The notes below the pieces were generated by a model. That model saw only the letters and a program-made list of their open reading frames with translations. It was not told where the DNA came from and made no database searches. Shown one piece after another: positions 35,496-43,809 of a DNA stretch of 64,000 nt. Numbering within the stretch: the stretch's first letter is position 1; each line of letters starts with the position of its first letter. Source of the DNA: Flavobacterium sp. GTDB taxonomy: Bacteria > Bacteroidota > Bacteroidia > Flavobacteriales > Flavobacteriaceae. The stretch lies in contig NZ_JAHEBT010000054.1 of assembly GCF_024642105.1 (NCBI RefSeq), positions 141,529 to 205,528 of the forward strand, in the 5' to 3' direction. Both the position numbers and the translations under genes were made by a program.

Positions 35496-35701
35496 TTATA
35501 ATAGAACGTTCCGAATGTCTTCATAATTCAAAAAAATCTCAAAAAATTTTTCAATTGAAATTTTAATGAAAAGTCCATTTTCAGAAAAAAATACTGGCGC
35601 TTTTTTTTAAGGGATTGTTACCACTTTATTGAATAAAGGTTTTTACTATATAAGGGGGGAAACCCCCACCTCCATCCGGCAGGACTCCCTCCATCTCAGT
35701 T

Positions 35702-35930
35702 GAGTCAGGTCCGATCATTGTGGTTTTCATTACTGGGATTCAACCAATCAATACCTGAAGGTGAGTCGGACCCATGTTAATACGGGATAATAATAACTGG
35801 GATGTTGCCGGAAGAATCAGATCTGATCGACATGAAGGAGGGAGTTATTACTGGGGTCTAATCCTATTTTAGAAGATGTTGGTCTGATCCATGTTCATAC
35901 AGTATTTTAATACTGGGATTATTTAATTAT
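35702..35930. repeat. Four imperfect repeats of about 54-64 bp next to a tyrosine recombinase
   Basis: Each unit has a 5' block like GGTCCGATCATT / GTCGGACCCATGTT / TCTGATCGACATG / GGTCTGATCCATGTT and a 3' block ACTGGGAT or ACTGGGGT, at 35732, 35796, 35850 and 35912. The 5' and 3' blocks in each unit can partly pair. An inverse ATCCCAGT occurs at 35936-35943. Confidence 0.6.
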
Positions 35931-35943
35931 TTATAATCCCAGT
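35912..35943. terminator. Perfect 11-bp inverted repeat at the recombinase 3' end
   Basis: ACTGGGATTAT (35912-35922) pairs with ATAATCCCAGT (35933-35943) over a 10-nt loop, 4 bp past the stop of the leftward recombinase gene. The left arm is also the fourth repeat's 3' block. Confidence 0.6.
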
Positions 35944-35947
35944 TAGA

Positions 35948-36538
35948 TTAAATCCGAAGACTGTCATAAACAGACATTACCTCACGCTCACGAATTCCCA
36001 AATAATTCTTAGTTATAGATATACTACTATGACCGAACAACTCCATTAGCAGAACCACTGATTCATTGGAGAAATTATTTAACTTCAATACACGATTACC
36101 TAATGTTTTTCTAAATAAATGGGAACTTATGTTCCCCTCACACTCAACACCATATTGTTTGAATATGATTTTCAGATTTACATTAACCCATGATTTATCA
36201 ATAGGTTTTGTTCCATATCGATTTACAAAGATGTACTGCTCATTATCAATGACACTCATTTGGATTTTGATTCTTGAAATGATGTTCTTCAAATCAGGGT
36301 TGATTTTGATTTTTCGGGTCTTCTTAGTTTTTTGTTCTACCACTACTAGAAATTCATTTTCTTCAAATTGGGAAAATCGTAGTTGAAGTAAATCGGAGAT
36401 TCTTAGTCCTGTAAAAACACCAGTAGTAATTAAAAGACAATACTTGTAATTCTTGTCACGTTCCAATTTTGAGATTAAAGATTTGAACACATCCCAGTCA
36501 AGAGATGTGGTTGTAGTTTTTTGACCTTTCAATGACAT
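35948..36538 (-). CDS. Compact tyrosine recombinase
   Basis: A 196-residue product from the ATG at 36538; a TTG at 36577 would add 13 residues. It consists almost only of the catalytic domain: GLRISD (Arg46), HLFRKT (His140, Arg143), FGHSSISIT (His170) and NYLG (Tyr179). It lacks the N-terminal core-binding domain of the element integrase, as in small FimB/FimE-like invertases. It lies downstream of the PrimPol-helicase on the same strand and beside a repeat block that may hold its sites. A resolvase or inversion role is possible. Confidence 0.85.
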   Translation of the reverse strand: MSLKGQKTTTTSLDWDVFKSLISKLERDKNYKYCLLITTGVFTGLRISDLLQLRFSQFEENEFLVVVEQKTKKTRKIKINPDLKNIISRIKIQMSVIDNEQYIFVNRYGTKPIDKSWVNVNLKIIFKQYGVECEGNISSHLFRKTLGNRVLKLNNFSNESVVLLMELFGHSSISITKNYLGIREREVMSVYDSLRI

Positions 36539-36580
36539 ATCGTTTTGGATTAAGATTATTGGGCTAACATACCGCAAGAA

Positions 36581-36719
36581 CTTATACTTTGCTGCATTTT
36601 AGTAGCTAAGAAAAAGCTAAAATTTCATCCTACTAAACCAATATCGTTGCATCCCCTATTGCCACTATGATTGCTCAATTTTGGGTGCTTTGACTTTACT
36701 AATAAAGTATAAGCAAAGT
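36581..36719. repeat. Nested inverted repeats between recombinase and PrimPol-helicase
   Basis: The outer pair is CTTATACTTT (36581-36590) with AAAGTATAAG (36704-36713), overlapped by ACTTTGC (36586-36592) with GCAAAGT (36713-36719). The inner pair is TTTAGTAG (36598-36605) with CTACTAAA (36630-36637). It could fold as an extended hairpin and is a candidate origin or recombination site. Confidence 0.5.
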
Positions 36720-36912
36720 TGATTTTTGTATTACAATTGAAAATTAAATTCAGAAAAGAGGTTGTGATTCACGAAAGGGTCAATTTCCCACCAGTAATAT
36801 TACACCCCTACCATGGCGCAGATCGGCAATAAAATTTCAGGTAGAAGTGGTGCAATCATAAATTTTAGAAAAAGTACAGGTAAAAGAAATTCCAATTCGA
36901 GATAGTCGTCTC

Positions 36913-36958
36913 TTACGACAAAAACGTACCAAAACCTACCGCTATTTTACGACAAAAA
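36913..36958. repeat. Two direct 12-bp repeats (TTACGACAAAAA)
   Basis: Identical copies at 36913-36924 and 36947-36958, 34 bp apart, just beyond the stop of the PrimPol-helicase. The first is part of a GTCGT/ACGAC hairpin. They are iteron-like. Confidence 0.45.
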
Positions 36959-36967
36959 GAGCAGTGG

Positions 36968-39406
36968 TTAAAATATAAATTCATCACTTATTCGTAGAGG
37001 GAAATTTGAGTACAAATCCACTTTTGAGTTAGTTCTAAGAGTCCTAGCCCGACCAACAGCTTGAATTAAGTCAGATTGGATTAACGACAATTGAACCATC
37101 CTTAAATCTTCATTATCAAAACAATTGAATTTGAATTTAAACCCATTATACTCAATTCTCTGAAAACTCATAGTAGTTTGAGTTGTTTTAAATTCAATTC
37201 CCAGTACCATAGAAGTTAGAAAGTATTCAATATTGTTTCTGTGAGGAGTTCCAACTACTGCTATATCTTTACCTTTTAGAGTATCATAACCCGAACAATT
37301 TCCAAAGTACATTTCCTTTACTGTATTCTTAAATTGGTTAGAAAACGTTTTAAAGGTGATGACAGGTTTTTCTCCAACTTCATCACTGATAAGGGAACTA
37401 TACCTGTTTAATGAATTTCTTGAACACGACCTTTTAGTAAATTGTATTACAGACCCCATCTGTTTTACATCTCCAATATCAATCACTTCAATTCGGTTGG
37501 GATAGAGTTTCTTGTAGATTTCAATTGGAATAGTAGCTGACATAATGATGATTTTTTTGTCTTTAGGAAGGTCTCTTTTTACCACGTAATGAATAAGGTC
37601 AGGATCTGAACCGTCTTTAAGAAAAAAAGAGCTGTTTAGAAAATCAAAAACATTGGATTGTATTGAAGTCTCTGAAACTGCTTCTACTAAAGAATCTATG
37701 TCGATTAAAAATGTAGGGGTCTTTTTGATTTCCAAAGGATTTGATTCGGATAGGGACTGAATGATTCTTGATAAGGGTTCATTCAGTTTCTTAGAGGTCA
37801 AACTTAATTTGAATAAGTCAGAAACAAACATATTTTTAATATCAATGAGTGAACTTATTGGATCTTCGTCAAATATGATTGTCTCCAAAGGGAAATGACC
37901 GTGTAGAACTCGTTTGTGTGTGGTTAGAACACTAAGTGGAGAAGAATAACACAATTGAACCTGTTCGATATATTGTGAAGCTCGAAGTATATCCTCTGAA
38001 GAGTACTCATTGGAATTGCGAGAATTGATAATGTAATTAAGAATCTCCATGGATTTATGAGGTAGTCCAATGGAGTAGTAGTACTGTAATTTTAGATTAA
38101 TGGAATTGTTATCAAACACTAATGGGTCAGGAGTTTTTATATATTCCATTTCCATTCGATTACCCACTTCATTTTTTAAATCGTTGGTAGGTAATGCGAT
38201 GGTTGCCAAAGTTGATGTTAATGATTGTGTTTTTCCAATTGCTGTAGGTAGAGAGAATAAATATATTTTTCCAACTTCACCTTCTTCAATTACCCTTTGA
38301 TAGTTTTCTTGTAGAATTTCTTCTGCTTGAGATAGTTCAATTCGATTAATGGGTTCAATGACCTTTACAAATCCTCTAATGTCTTTTGTAGCAGATACCA
38401 AATCATACAGGTCATCATCCTGCTCGAAAGGGGAGAATTGGTGTATTGGAATTGGGGGATAGTTTACCTTACTTATATAAGGTATGATATTGAAATTGTT
38501 TTGGGTGTATTGGGTTGTTCCATTCTTATTATAGTAATTCATAGTATCTTTCATTAACTTTTTACCACCTTTAATATAATGTAGGTTGGTAGCCAACCCA
38601 AATAGTTCATCGTGGTAAAACCATTGACCATTTAGAAATTGATCCAATACCTTTACTTTTGTTCGTGCTACATTAATATCAAGGAAAGTCATATCACCCC
38701 CTTTTGTAGTTGTAGGGGTTGTAGTAGAAATTGGTTGAAAACAGCTACTTCTATAGTTATTATATAGAAAAGTACGTTTTTCGCCAGAACCGGTATTATT
38801 TTGAATAAAGTTGATACTGGGGATTTTTCTTAATCTGCCTCCATCCTTGGTAATTAGTTCAATACTCAGTAGGTGGAACAACCTCTCCGTTGAAATCGGG
38901 TTGGTATTGGTGACAACTGATTGTTTACCTCCAAGGAAGAACCTAGCAGGATTTTTACATTTTTTATCCGCTTGAGGAAAAATTGATAACAACCCCTCGG
39001 TGATTAAATTATGGATTCTTACATCGGAAACAGGAGTGTCCAAGAACAGTACCACTCGAAATTTTCTTAGAGACTCAGAATCCGATAGAGTATTATACCA
39101 AAGTTGTGGTACTATATTATAGGTATTGAAAATTTCATATACCTCTTCAATGGTTATGTCCCCATTATCAAAGTCTAAAGCGAAGATGGATTGACTGTTC
39201 CAATTTTCATTATTGACGTTCCCAGTAAATAGACTACCAGTCCAAGTGTAGGAATAAGGTTCTGCTACAAATGTTGCCAGTTCGTTTATGGTAAGTCCTG
39301 TTACCATATTCATACGATTAGTGATTCCCCCAAATTCTTTTTTAGGTGGTTTTGACCGCTGTGTTTTCGGGTCAATGGTTAGTTGGTATTTTATTGTATT
39401 ACTCAT
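36968..39406 (-). CDS. PrimPol (AEP-like) primase fused to SF2 helicase, element replication protein
   Basis: An 812-residue protein; the ATG at 39406 is chosen over 39454. The N-terminal part shows archaeo-eukaryotic primase features: FALDFDNG (about 75-82), KFRVVLFLD (115-123) and NPARFFLGG (152-160). The C-terminal part is a helicase with Walker A LPTAIGKT (386-393), DEDP (513-516), SAT (623-625) and motif VI QAVGRAR (782-788). Such fusions initiate replication in plasmids, satellites and integrative elements. The adjacent hairpin and iteron-like repeats make this the likely replication module. Confidence 0.8.
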   Translation of the reverse strand: MSNTIKYQLTIDPKTQRSKPPKKEFGGITNRMNMVTGLTINELATFVAEPYSYTWTGSLFTGNVNNENWNSQSIFALDFDNGDITIEEVYEIFNTYNIVPQLWYNTLSDSESLRKFRVVLFLDTPVSDVRIHNLITEGLLSIFPQADKKCKNPARFFLGGKQSVVTNTNPISTERLFHLLSIELITKDGGRLRKIPSINFIQNNTGSGEKRTFLYNNYRSSCFQPISTTTPTTTKGGDMTFLDINVARTKVKVLDQFLNGQWFYHDELFGLATNLHYIKGGKKLMKDTMNYYNKNGTTQYTQNNFNIIPYISKVNYPPIPIHQFSPFEQDDDLYDLVSATKDIRGFVKVIEPINRIELSQAEEILQENYQRVIEEGEVGKIYLFSLPTAIGKTQSLTSTLATIALPTNDLKNEVGNRMEMEYIKTPDPLVFDNNSINLKLQYYYSIGLPHKSMEILNYIINSRNSNEYSSEDILRASQYIEQVQLCYSSPLSVLTTHKRVLHGHFPLETIIFDEDPISSLIDIKNMFVSDLFKLSLTSKKLNEPLSRIIQSLSESNPLEIKKTPTFLIDIDSLVEAVSETSIQSNVFDFLNSSFFLKDGSDPDLIHYVVKRDLPKDKKIIIMSATIPIEIYKKLYPNRIEVIDIGDVKQMGSVIQFTKRSCSRNSLNRYSSLISDEVGEKPVITFKTFSNQFKNTVKEMYFGNCSGYDTLKGKDIAVVGTPHRNNIEYFLTSMVLGIEFKTTQTTMSFQRIEYNGFKFKFNCFDNEDLRMVQLSLIQSDLIQAVGRARTLRTNSKVDLYSNFPLRISDEFIF

Positions 39407-39472
39407 GTTAAAATGGTAAATAAAATAATTGAGAAAGAGAAGTACAACTTCCAAAAAAAACCTTTTTTTTCA

Positions 39473-39496
39473 GAAAGGTGTCAATTGACCCATTTC
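39473..39496. promoter_or_regulatory. 24-bp near-palindrome upstream of PrimPol-helicase
   Basis: It is centred on GTCAATTGAC with GAAA/TTTC at the ends and two mismatched pairs. It lies 67 bp before the helicase start and 76 bp from the next operator; a regulator site or a terminator hairpin are both possible. Confidence 0.4.
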
Positions 39497-39571
39497 TAAA
39501 CAGTTTTACATTATTTATAAATAACTGAAAATCAATCAACTAAAAATTTTATAAAAAAATATTGAAAAAAA

Positions 39572-39593
39572 GTTGGTAATTTATTTTACCAAC
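39572..39593. promoter_or_regulatory. Operator-like palindrome 1 (GTTGGTAA-6-TTACCAAC)
   Basis: A 22-bp dyad with perfect 8-bp arms. It lies 14 bp before the -7 box at 39608, so it overlaps the expected -33 region of the rightward gene at 39644. It matches the dyad at 40386. Confidence 0.65.
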
Positions 39594-39607
39594 CAAAAAA
39601 TAGTATT

Positions 39608-39615
39608 TACATTTG
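39608..39615 (+). promoter_or_regulatory. -7 box TACATTTG
   Basis: A TAnnTTTG match 28 bp before the ATG at 39644. Confidence 0.5.
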
Positions 39616-39643
39616 TACCGTAGAAATGAAATAAAAATACAAT

Positions 39644-40342
39644 ATGAATATAGACTTGACATATCAGAATCTTAAAAACACTACTCTTGAAGGTAGTAAG
39701 TTTATTACTGCGGTTCCATTATCTACTTTGGAAGGAGTACCTGATGATCAGGTGATAAAAATGTTGAGATCTGTTGATCAGGGTGCAATTAATATAATGA
39801 CAGAGGTAAATAATAATATCGATTTAGAAAAAGAGCGACTATTAAATGAGTTTACCGAGTTTTATCACTCAGGTTCTTTTTTGAGTAAGTTAGCTAAGGA
39901 GGGCTACACTATTGAGAAAATTCAAAATCTGATTTTCGAGAAGAATTTGAGATTACAACGGCTACAACTTGTTTATGATCTTGATTTCAATAGTACAGAA
40001 TCTATCAAAAAAAGCAGTGGTGTGAAATATGACATGGTAAAAATAAACTGGATAGATGATCAAGGAAAAAGAGTTAGAAAAATATCAAAGACGTATGGGA
40101 AATCAGGTAATTCGGGTTTGAAATTTTCAATCCCAAAATTTTTTGAAGATCATTTCGAAGGATACTCCAATCCAATATTAGATTACCGTATTAATAAAAG
40201 TAAGGTTGTGGCTGATTTGAAAGCAACATTAAATGGTGAAGATTGGGTAATAGAGTTTGTAGCTACTAAGAAAAGTGATTTTATAGAAAATGCGGTTCGA
40301 CTCGAAATGTGGAAGATGTATAAAGAAACCTATGGATTGTAA
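39644..40342 (+). CDS. Hypothetical 232-residue element protein
   Basis: No family is recognised. The N-terminal half is helical (DQVIKMLRSVDQGAINIMTEVNNNIDLEKERLL), and the second half is strand-rich and basic (VKINWIDDQGKRVRKISKTYGKSG), so nucleic-acid binding is possible. No signal peptide. It is divergent from the PrimPol-helicase and controlled by an operator shared with the next gene. Confidence 0.6.
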   Translation: MNIDLTYQNLKNTTLEGSKFITAVPLSTLEGVPDDQVIKMLRSVDQGAINIMTEVNNNIDLEKERLLNEFTEFYHSGSFLSKLAKEGYTIEKIQNLIFEKNLRLQRLQLVYDLDFNSTESIKKSSGVKYDMVKINWIDDQGKRVRKISKTYGKSGNSGLKFSIPKFFEDHFEGYSNPILDYRINKSKVVADLKATLNGEDWVIEFVATKKSDFIENAVRLEMWKMYKETYGL

Positions 40343-40385
40343 AAAACTGGGGTATAAGCACCCCCATTTTTTTACAAAAATAACG

Positions 40386-40407
40386 GTTGGTAAATATATT
40401 TACCGAC
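40386..40407. promoter_or_regulatory. Operator-like palindrome 2 (GTTGGTAA-6-TTACCGAC)
   Basis: A 22-bp dyad of the same design as 39572-39593, with one arm mismatch. It overlaps a weak -7-like GACTTTTG (40405-40412) before the SEC-C gene. Confidence 0.65.
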
Positions 40408-40441
40408 TTTTGCAAGAATTAATTTTAAATATATATAAACA

Positions 40442-41359
40442 ATGGAAAATTTTAATTTTCAAAAAGGAAGTCCAATTATCAATAGTGATAATAAAATTAG
40501 TAGAAATGACCTCTGCTTTTGTGGTAGCGGTTTAAAACACAAAAAGTGTTGTATGGTAAAAAAAGCAGTGGAATCTGTAAAAATGGAAGTCGAATCCCAA
40601 AAAAGAATTTCAATTCCAAAGTCATTAAAAGCGGAAATTGAAAGTGTAGAAAAATTGAAAGCGGTTTTGAAAAAATTTAATGACGACCAACAATTTATGG
40701 AGCAGTTCTTTTATCCTATTTGGAATTCACATGGTAATAGGCACATGGCGAATTTCGAGCAAGTTTGGGAGTTTACATCCAAATTGAAGGTAAAACCAAC
40801 TTACGCAATTTGGACATTAGAAAACAAAGGCGAATTGGTACCACTTTTCAGATGTATGACTGTCGAGGAATATGACCAAATGTGTAGAACCAATTTAATT
40901 GTGTCACCATCATGGACAGATCAATATAATTTGGTAACACATTTTAAAAATCATCAAATTCAAACAGGAGTTACAGAAAAGAATTTGATAGTTATGAGTT
41001 TGTTTAATGTAGAGGATGTCCTTTCTAATTTTGAATTAGAGGGAGAACACTTTCTTAAAAGAGGAACAGTTCCCATGGCTACAGAATTGATTTTTGATTG
41101 GACTGTTCAAGATGTTGAACAAACCTATGGTCATCCAATGGAAAAACTTTACATAACTCATGAGCAGAACAATAACGGATTTTCCGATAGTATTGATACT
41201 CTAATAAGCAATGGTCTTGAATTAGAAAATTGGTATAAAGTTGGCGAAGTTTGGTATTCATCCAACGGCACCGATAAAAAATATGATGGGTATTTCAAAA
41301 TAAGCGAAATCATTTCAGAATGGGAAACTCAATTTTGTCAATTTAATGGAGTAGCATAA
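40442..41359 (+). CDS. SEC-C zinc-motif protein of unknown function
   Basis: A 305-residue protein. Near the N-terminus RNDLCFCGSGLKHKKCC (21-37) is a SEC-C metal-binding motif. This is followed by a charged helix (about 40-85) and a mixed domain that I do not recognise (PTYAIWTLENKGELVPLFRCMTV...). Late segments EWSSNG-like VGEVWYSSNGTDKKYDGYFKISEII are strand-rich. SEC-C motifs occur in SecA and in many mobile-element proteins, where they may mediate ribosome or nucleic-acid contacts. It lies 41 bp upstream of the ParB-methyltransferase. Confidence 0.7.
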   Translation: MENFNFQKGSPIINSDNKISRNDLCFCGSGLKHKKCCMVKKAVESVKMEVESQKRISIPKSLKAEIESVEKLKAVLKKFNDDQQFMEQFFYPIWNSHGNRHMANFEQVWEFTSKLKVKPTYAIWTLENKGELVPLFRCMTVEEYDQMCRTNLIVSPSWTDQYNLVTHFKNHQIQTGVTEKNLIVMSLFNVEDVLSNFELEGEHFLKRGTVPMATELIFDWTVQDVEQTYGHPMEKLYITHEQNNNGFSDSIDTLISNGLELENWYKVGEVWYSSNGTDKKYDGYFKISEIISEWETQFCQFNGVA

Positions 41360-41400
41360 AAAAGAATGAAATATAAATTAGTAATTAAAATTGAGTAAGC

Positions 41401-43197
41401 ATGGTAAACAATAACCTTGTCGGCAACCTGACTAAAAAGCCTATGATTATCGCGGTGGATAATCTAGAAGAACACCCTTATCACAGGGAAATGTATGACC
41501 CAATTCAAGAGGGGTATTTTGAGGAATCAATTAAACGAACCAACGGGAAACCTGTTCACTCACCAGTTGTTGTTCCTCCTGACAAGGAAGGGGGTTGCTT
41601 CCGACTTGTTGGTGGAGCAGGTAAAGCAGACGAAATGATCCGAAACGGAGCCAAAGAGATTGAGGTAATTTACATTGAAATGGAAGACGAGAATCAGATT
41701 AGGAACTTGATCGTTGACCTCAATAAACAAAGAGTTAAAAAAGGTCGAGAGGAACGAAATGAGTTTATTCATCACGGCTTGAATTATCCACCCAAGAAAG
41801 GGATTAAAAATTACAATCGTTTGGAAATGATTTCTAAAGAAACAGGCTACCCAGAGGAGCGTGTGAAGAAACTACTTCGTTTGGAGACAGAACTTGGTGG
41901 GACAATACATGATTCGGTTGTTACTAAAGTTTTTGGTGGTGAATTGTCACTTCTTCAAGGATTGAAATTTTGTGGGCTACTAAGAAATGAAACAACTCAA
42001 TCAATTACACCTGAAATTGTGGAGAAGCTAATCGATTATGGCTGTGATTTCGAGAGAGTAATCGACTTGGGAGATAAAATGGATTTGACCAACAACTCTG
42101 AATTTGAGATAGCTGTTCCGTTTCTAAAAAACGAGATCACGGTTGAGGACATTTCCGACACCATTAAACAATTGGATAAGACCAAAGGGGTAATCAATTT
42201 GTATGAGAATGGAAAAACACCCATTAAGGAACTCAATAAGGAGTACATTTCTGAGAATTCCATCATTATCAATGGTGATTCAGGAACGGTTGACCTAAGA
42301 TCATTGGTACACAAAATGGCTCGAATGGTAGTGGGTTCATGTGAGTATGGTTATGGCACAAAACGAAAGCCAAGACCTTGGGAGATTAATCATGAGGAAT
42401 TATCTAATATGTCTGCTCAAGAGTTTGCTCAGTACGTAGCAATGATTTATTTCAGGTACTTACCTTATTTGACTAAGGATGGTTCAATTTATCTTATTGT
42501 GTATGACTACAAAGTGGAGGGTAATAAACAGTATTCTTGTTTTACAGAGCATCTCGTAATTGAGATGATGAAATTAGGTATGTTCCTTGTTGGCAGAAAG
42601 CTGTGGGTTAAAACCAATCCACTTAGAAGACAATACTCTTATAAAGATTCAGTTGAGGGGTATGAGTTCATATATAGATTCTCAGCTAATCCTGACGACT
42701 GTTATACGAATCCATATATGTTAATGAAAGAAGAAGCTGAAACGGTTTTTAAACTTACTGAGGGTTGTACGAATCACTCCAACAATCCTGAGTCTAATCG
42801 TGGAGGGAAATACATTCAGTCAAATGCTAAAAAGATACTCAATACCTTGGATGAAAATTATTGTGAGCAAATTATTAGGGGTAACACTGGAAACCCCGGG
42901 GATTATTTCAGAGCGGTAGAGGAAGTGAAGCACAGTTCAACCTCTCCAATTTATCTTACTTCTACATTAATACTAGAAGGTTCCGCTCCTGGAGATACGA
43001 TAATTGATATTTGGAATGGTGTTGGTAATTCAATGATTTCTTCACTTCTTCTCGGAAGAAAATACGTTGGGATTGAAATCGAAGAGAACTACTATAACCA
43101 AACCATCAAAAAAGTTATCGAGACAGAAAAACTAATTAAGGAGAACGGAATAATGGAACAATTAAACGAACTCCAAGAATCAAGAAAAGCGGCATAA
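41401..43197 (+). CDS. ParB-like domain fused to beta-class DNA methyltransferase with altered motif IV
   Basis: A 598-residue protein. Residues about 15-115 are ParB/sulfiredoxin-like (VDNLEEHPYHREMYDP, PVVVPP, LVGGAGKADEMIRNGAKEIEVIYI), followed by a helical domain (about 115-280). The C-terminal part is an N4-cytosine/N6-adenine methyltransferase: motif I as GDTIIDIWNGVGNS (531-544, FxGxG-like with Trp for Phe) and LGRKYVGIEIEENYY. At motif IV the usual DPPY or SPPY is SCEY (about 313-316), preceded by VVG. The catalytic Pro residues are therefore missing; the protein may be inactive as a methylase or use a changed chemistry. Confidence 0.8.
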   Translation: MVNNNLVGNLTKKPMIIAVDNLEEHPYHREMYDPIQEGYFEESIKRTNGKPVHSPVVVPPDKEGGCFRLVGGAGKADEMIRNGAKEIEVIYIEMEDENQIRNLIVDLNKQRVKKGREERNEFIHHGLNYPPKKGIKNYNRLEMISKETGYPEERVKKLLRLETELGGTIHDSVVTKVFGGELSLLQGLKFCGLLRNETTQSITPEIVEKLIDYGCDFERVIDLGDKMDLTNNSEFEIAVPFLKNEITVEDISDTIKQLDKTKGVINLYENGKTPIKELNKEYISENSIIINGDSGTVDLRSLVHKMARMVVGSCEYGYGTKRKPRPWEINHEELSNMSAQEFAQYVAMIYFRYLPYLTKDGSIYLIVYDYKVEGNKQYSCFTEHLVIEMMKLGMFLVGRKLWVKTNPLRRQYSYKDSVEGYEFIYRFSANPDDCYTNPYMLMKEEAETVFKLTEGCTNHSNNPESNRGGKYIQSNAKKILNTLDENYCEQIIRGNTGNPGDYFRAVEEVKHSSTSPIYLTSTLILEGSAPGDTIIDIWNGVGNSMISSLLLGRKYVGIEIEENYYNQTIKKVIETEKLIKENGIMEQLNELQESRKAA

Positions 43198-43254
43198 ACA
43201 AGCGGTAAAGGGTTCATTAACCCAAATTTATTTAAAAATTAAAAATTAAAAAAA

Positions 43255-43614
43255 ATGAAGTACAATTATTTTTCGGACAAAAGTGTCCTTGAACTTAGAG
43301 AGATGTTTTCAAATGTGAATTTTTTGGAAGCCAAATTTGACAGATCCGTAATGGGAATTGACTTAGCGACGAATCGAGTGATTTACCACGAATGGGATAT
43401 GATCAATATCCTTATGGAGGAATTGGACGAGGATTGTCAGGAGTTGGACCCTGACTCAGATCAATGGTGTGATTTTTATGATCAATGTATGGAATCGGTC
43501 TACATGATTGAATCTGAAAACGAGTGCATCCACAGTGGAGTCTCAAACCTAATAATATGCAGGGACTCAGACCAACTTTGTAATTATTCGTTTATACGAC
43601 CTAGAGTGAATTAG
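43255..43614 (+). CDS. Acidic 119-residue protein
   Basis: No family is recognised. It is strongly acidic (ILMEELDEDCQELDPDSDQW, MIESENECIHSG) with few basic residues and seven Cys. It follows the ParB-methyltransferase by 57 bp and probably belongs to that operon. DNA mimicry is one idea, untested. Confidence 0.55.
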   Translation: MKYNYFSDKSVLELREMFSNVNFLEAKFDRSVMGIDLATNRVIYHEWDMINILMEELDEDCQELDPDSDQWCDFYDQCMESVYMIESENECIHSGVSNLIICRDSDQLCNYSFIRPRVN

Positions 43615-43777
43615 TCACAACTATTTCGTAAGACCGACTTGTCATCTACAGCAACGTTGGTAACTACTCTGTAAAAGAGAATTTTTAACACTCCCTATAC
43701 CATTTCGTTAATTGAATTTACGCACCGATTTTTTTGGTGGGTCAGGGATTTTTATTTCAATTTTTAACTAAAACCTC

Positions 43778-43800
43778 GTGGGTGGTATAGGTTAACCCAC
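43778..43800 (+). promoter_or_regulatory. Hairpin before the last element gene
   Basis: GTGGGT (43778-43783) pairs with ACCCAC (43795-43800), ending 9 bp before the ATG at 43810. It could hide the ribosome binding region. Nothing else was seen in 43615-43809. Confidence 0.35.
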
Positions 43801-43809
43801 AAAATTATT

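Larger units (their letters stand above)
35496..35947. other. Noncoding stretch with GC-richer repeat block
   Basis: AT-rich DNA to about 35650, then a GGGGG-aaa-CCCCC hairpin near 35657-35670 and a block of four imperfect repeats up to the recombinase gene. No ORF was seen. Confidence 0.6.

Noticed and set aside
35702..35945. The repeat block as a CRISPR array
   Set aside because: Units are diverged and the spacing is uneven (54-64 bp). Similarity extends over more than one block per unit, with no constant repeat and unique spacers, and no cas genes are present.
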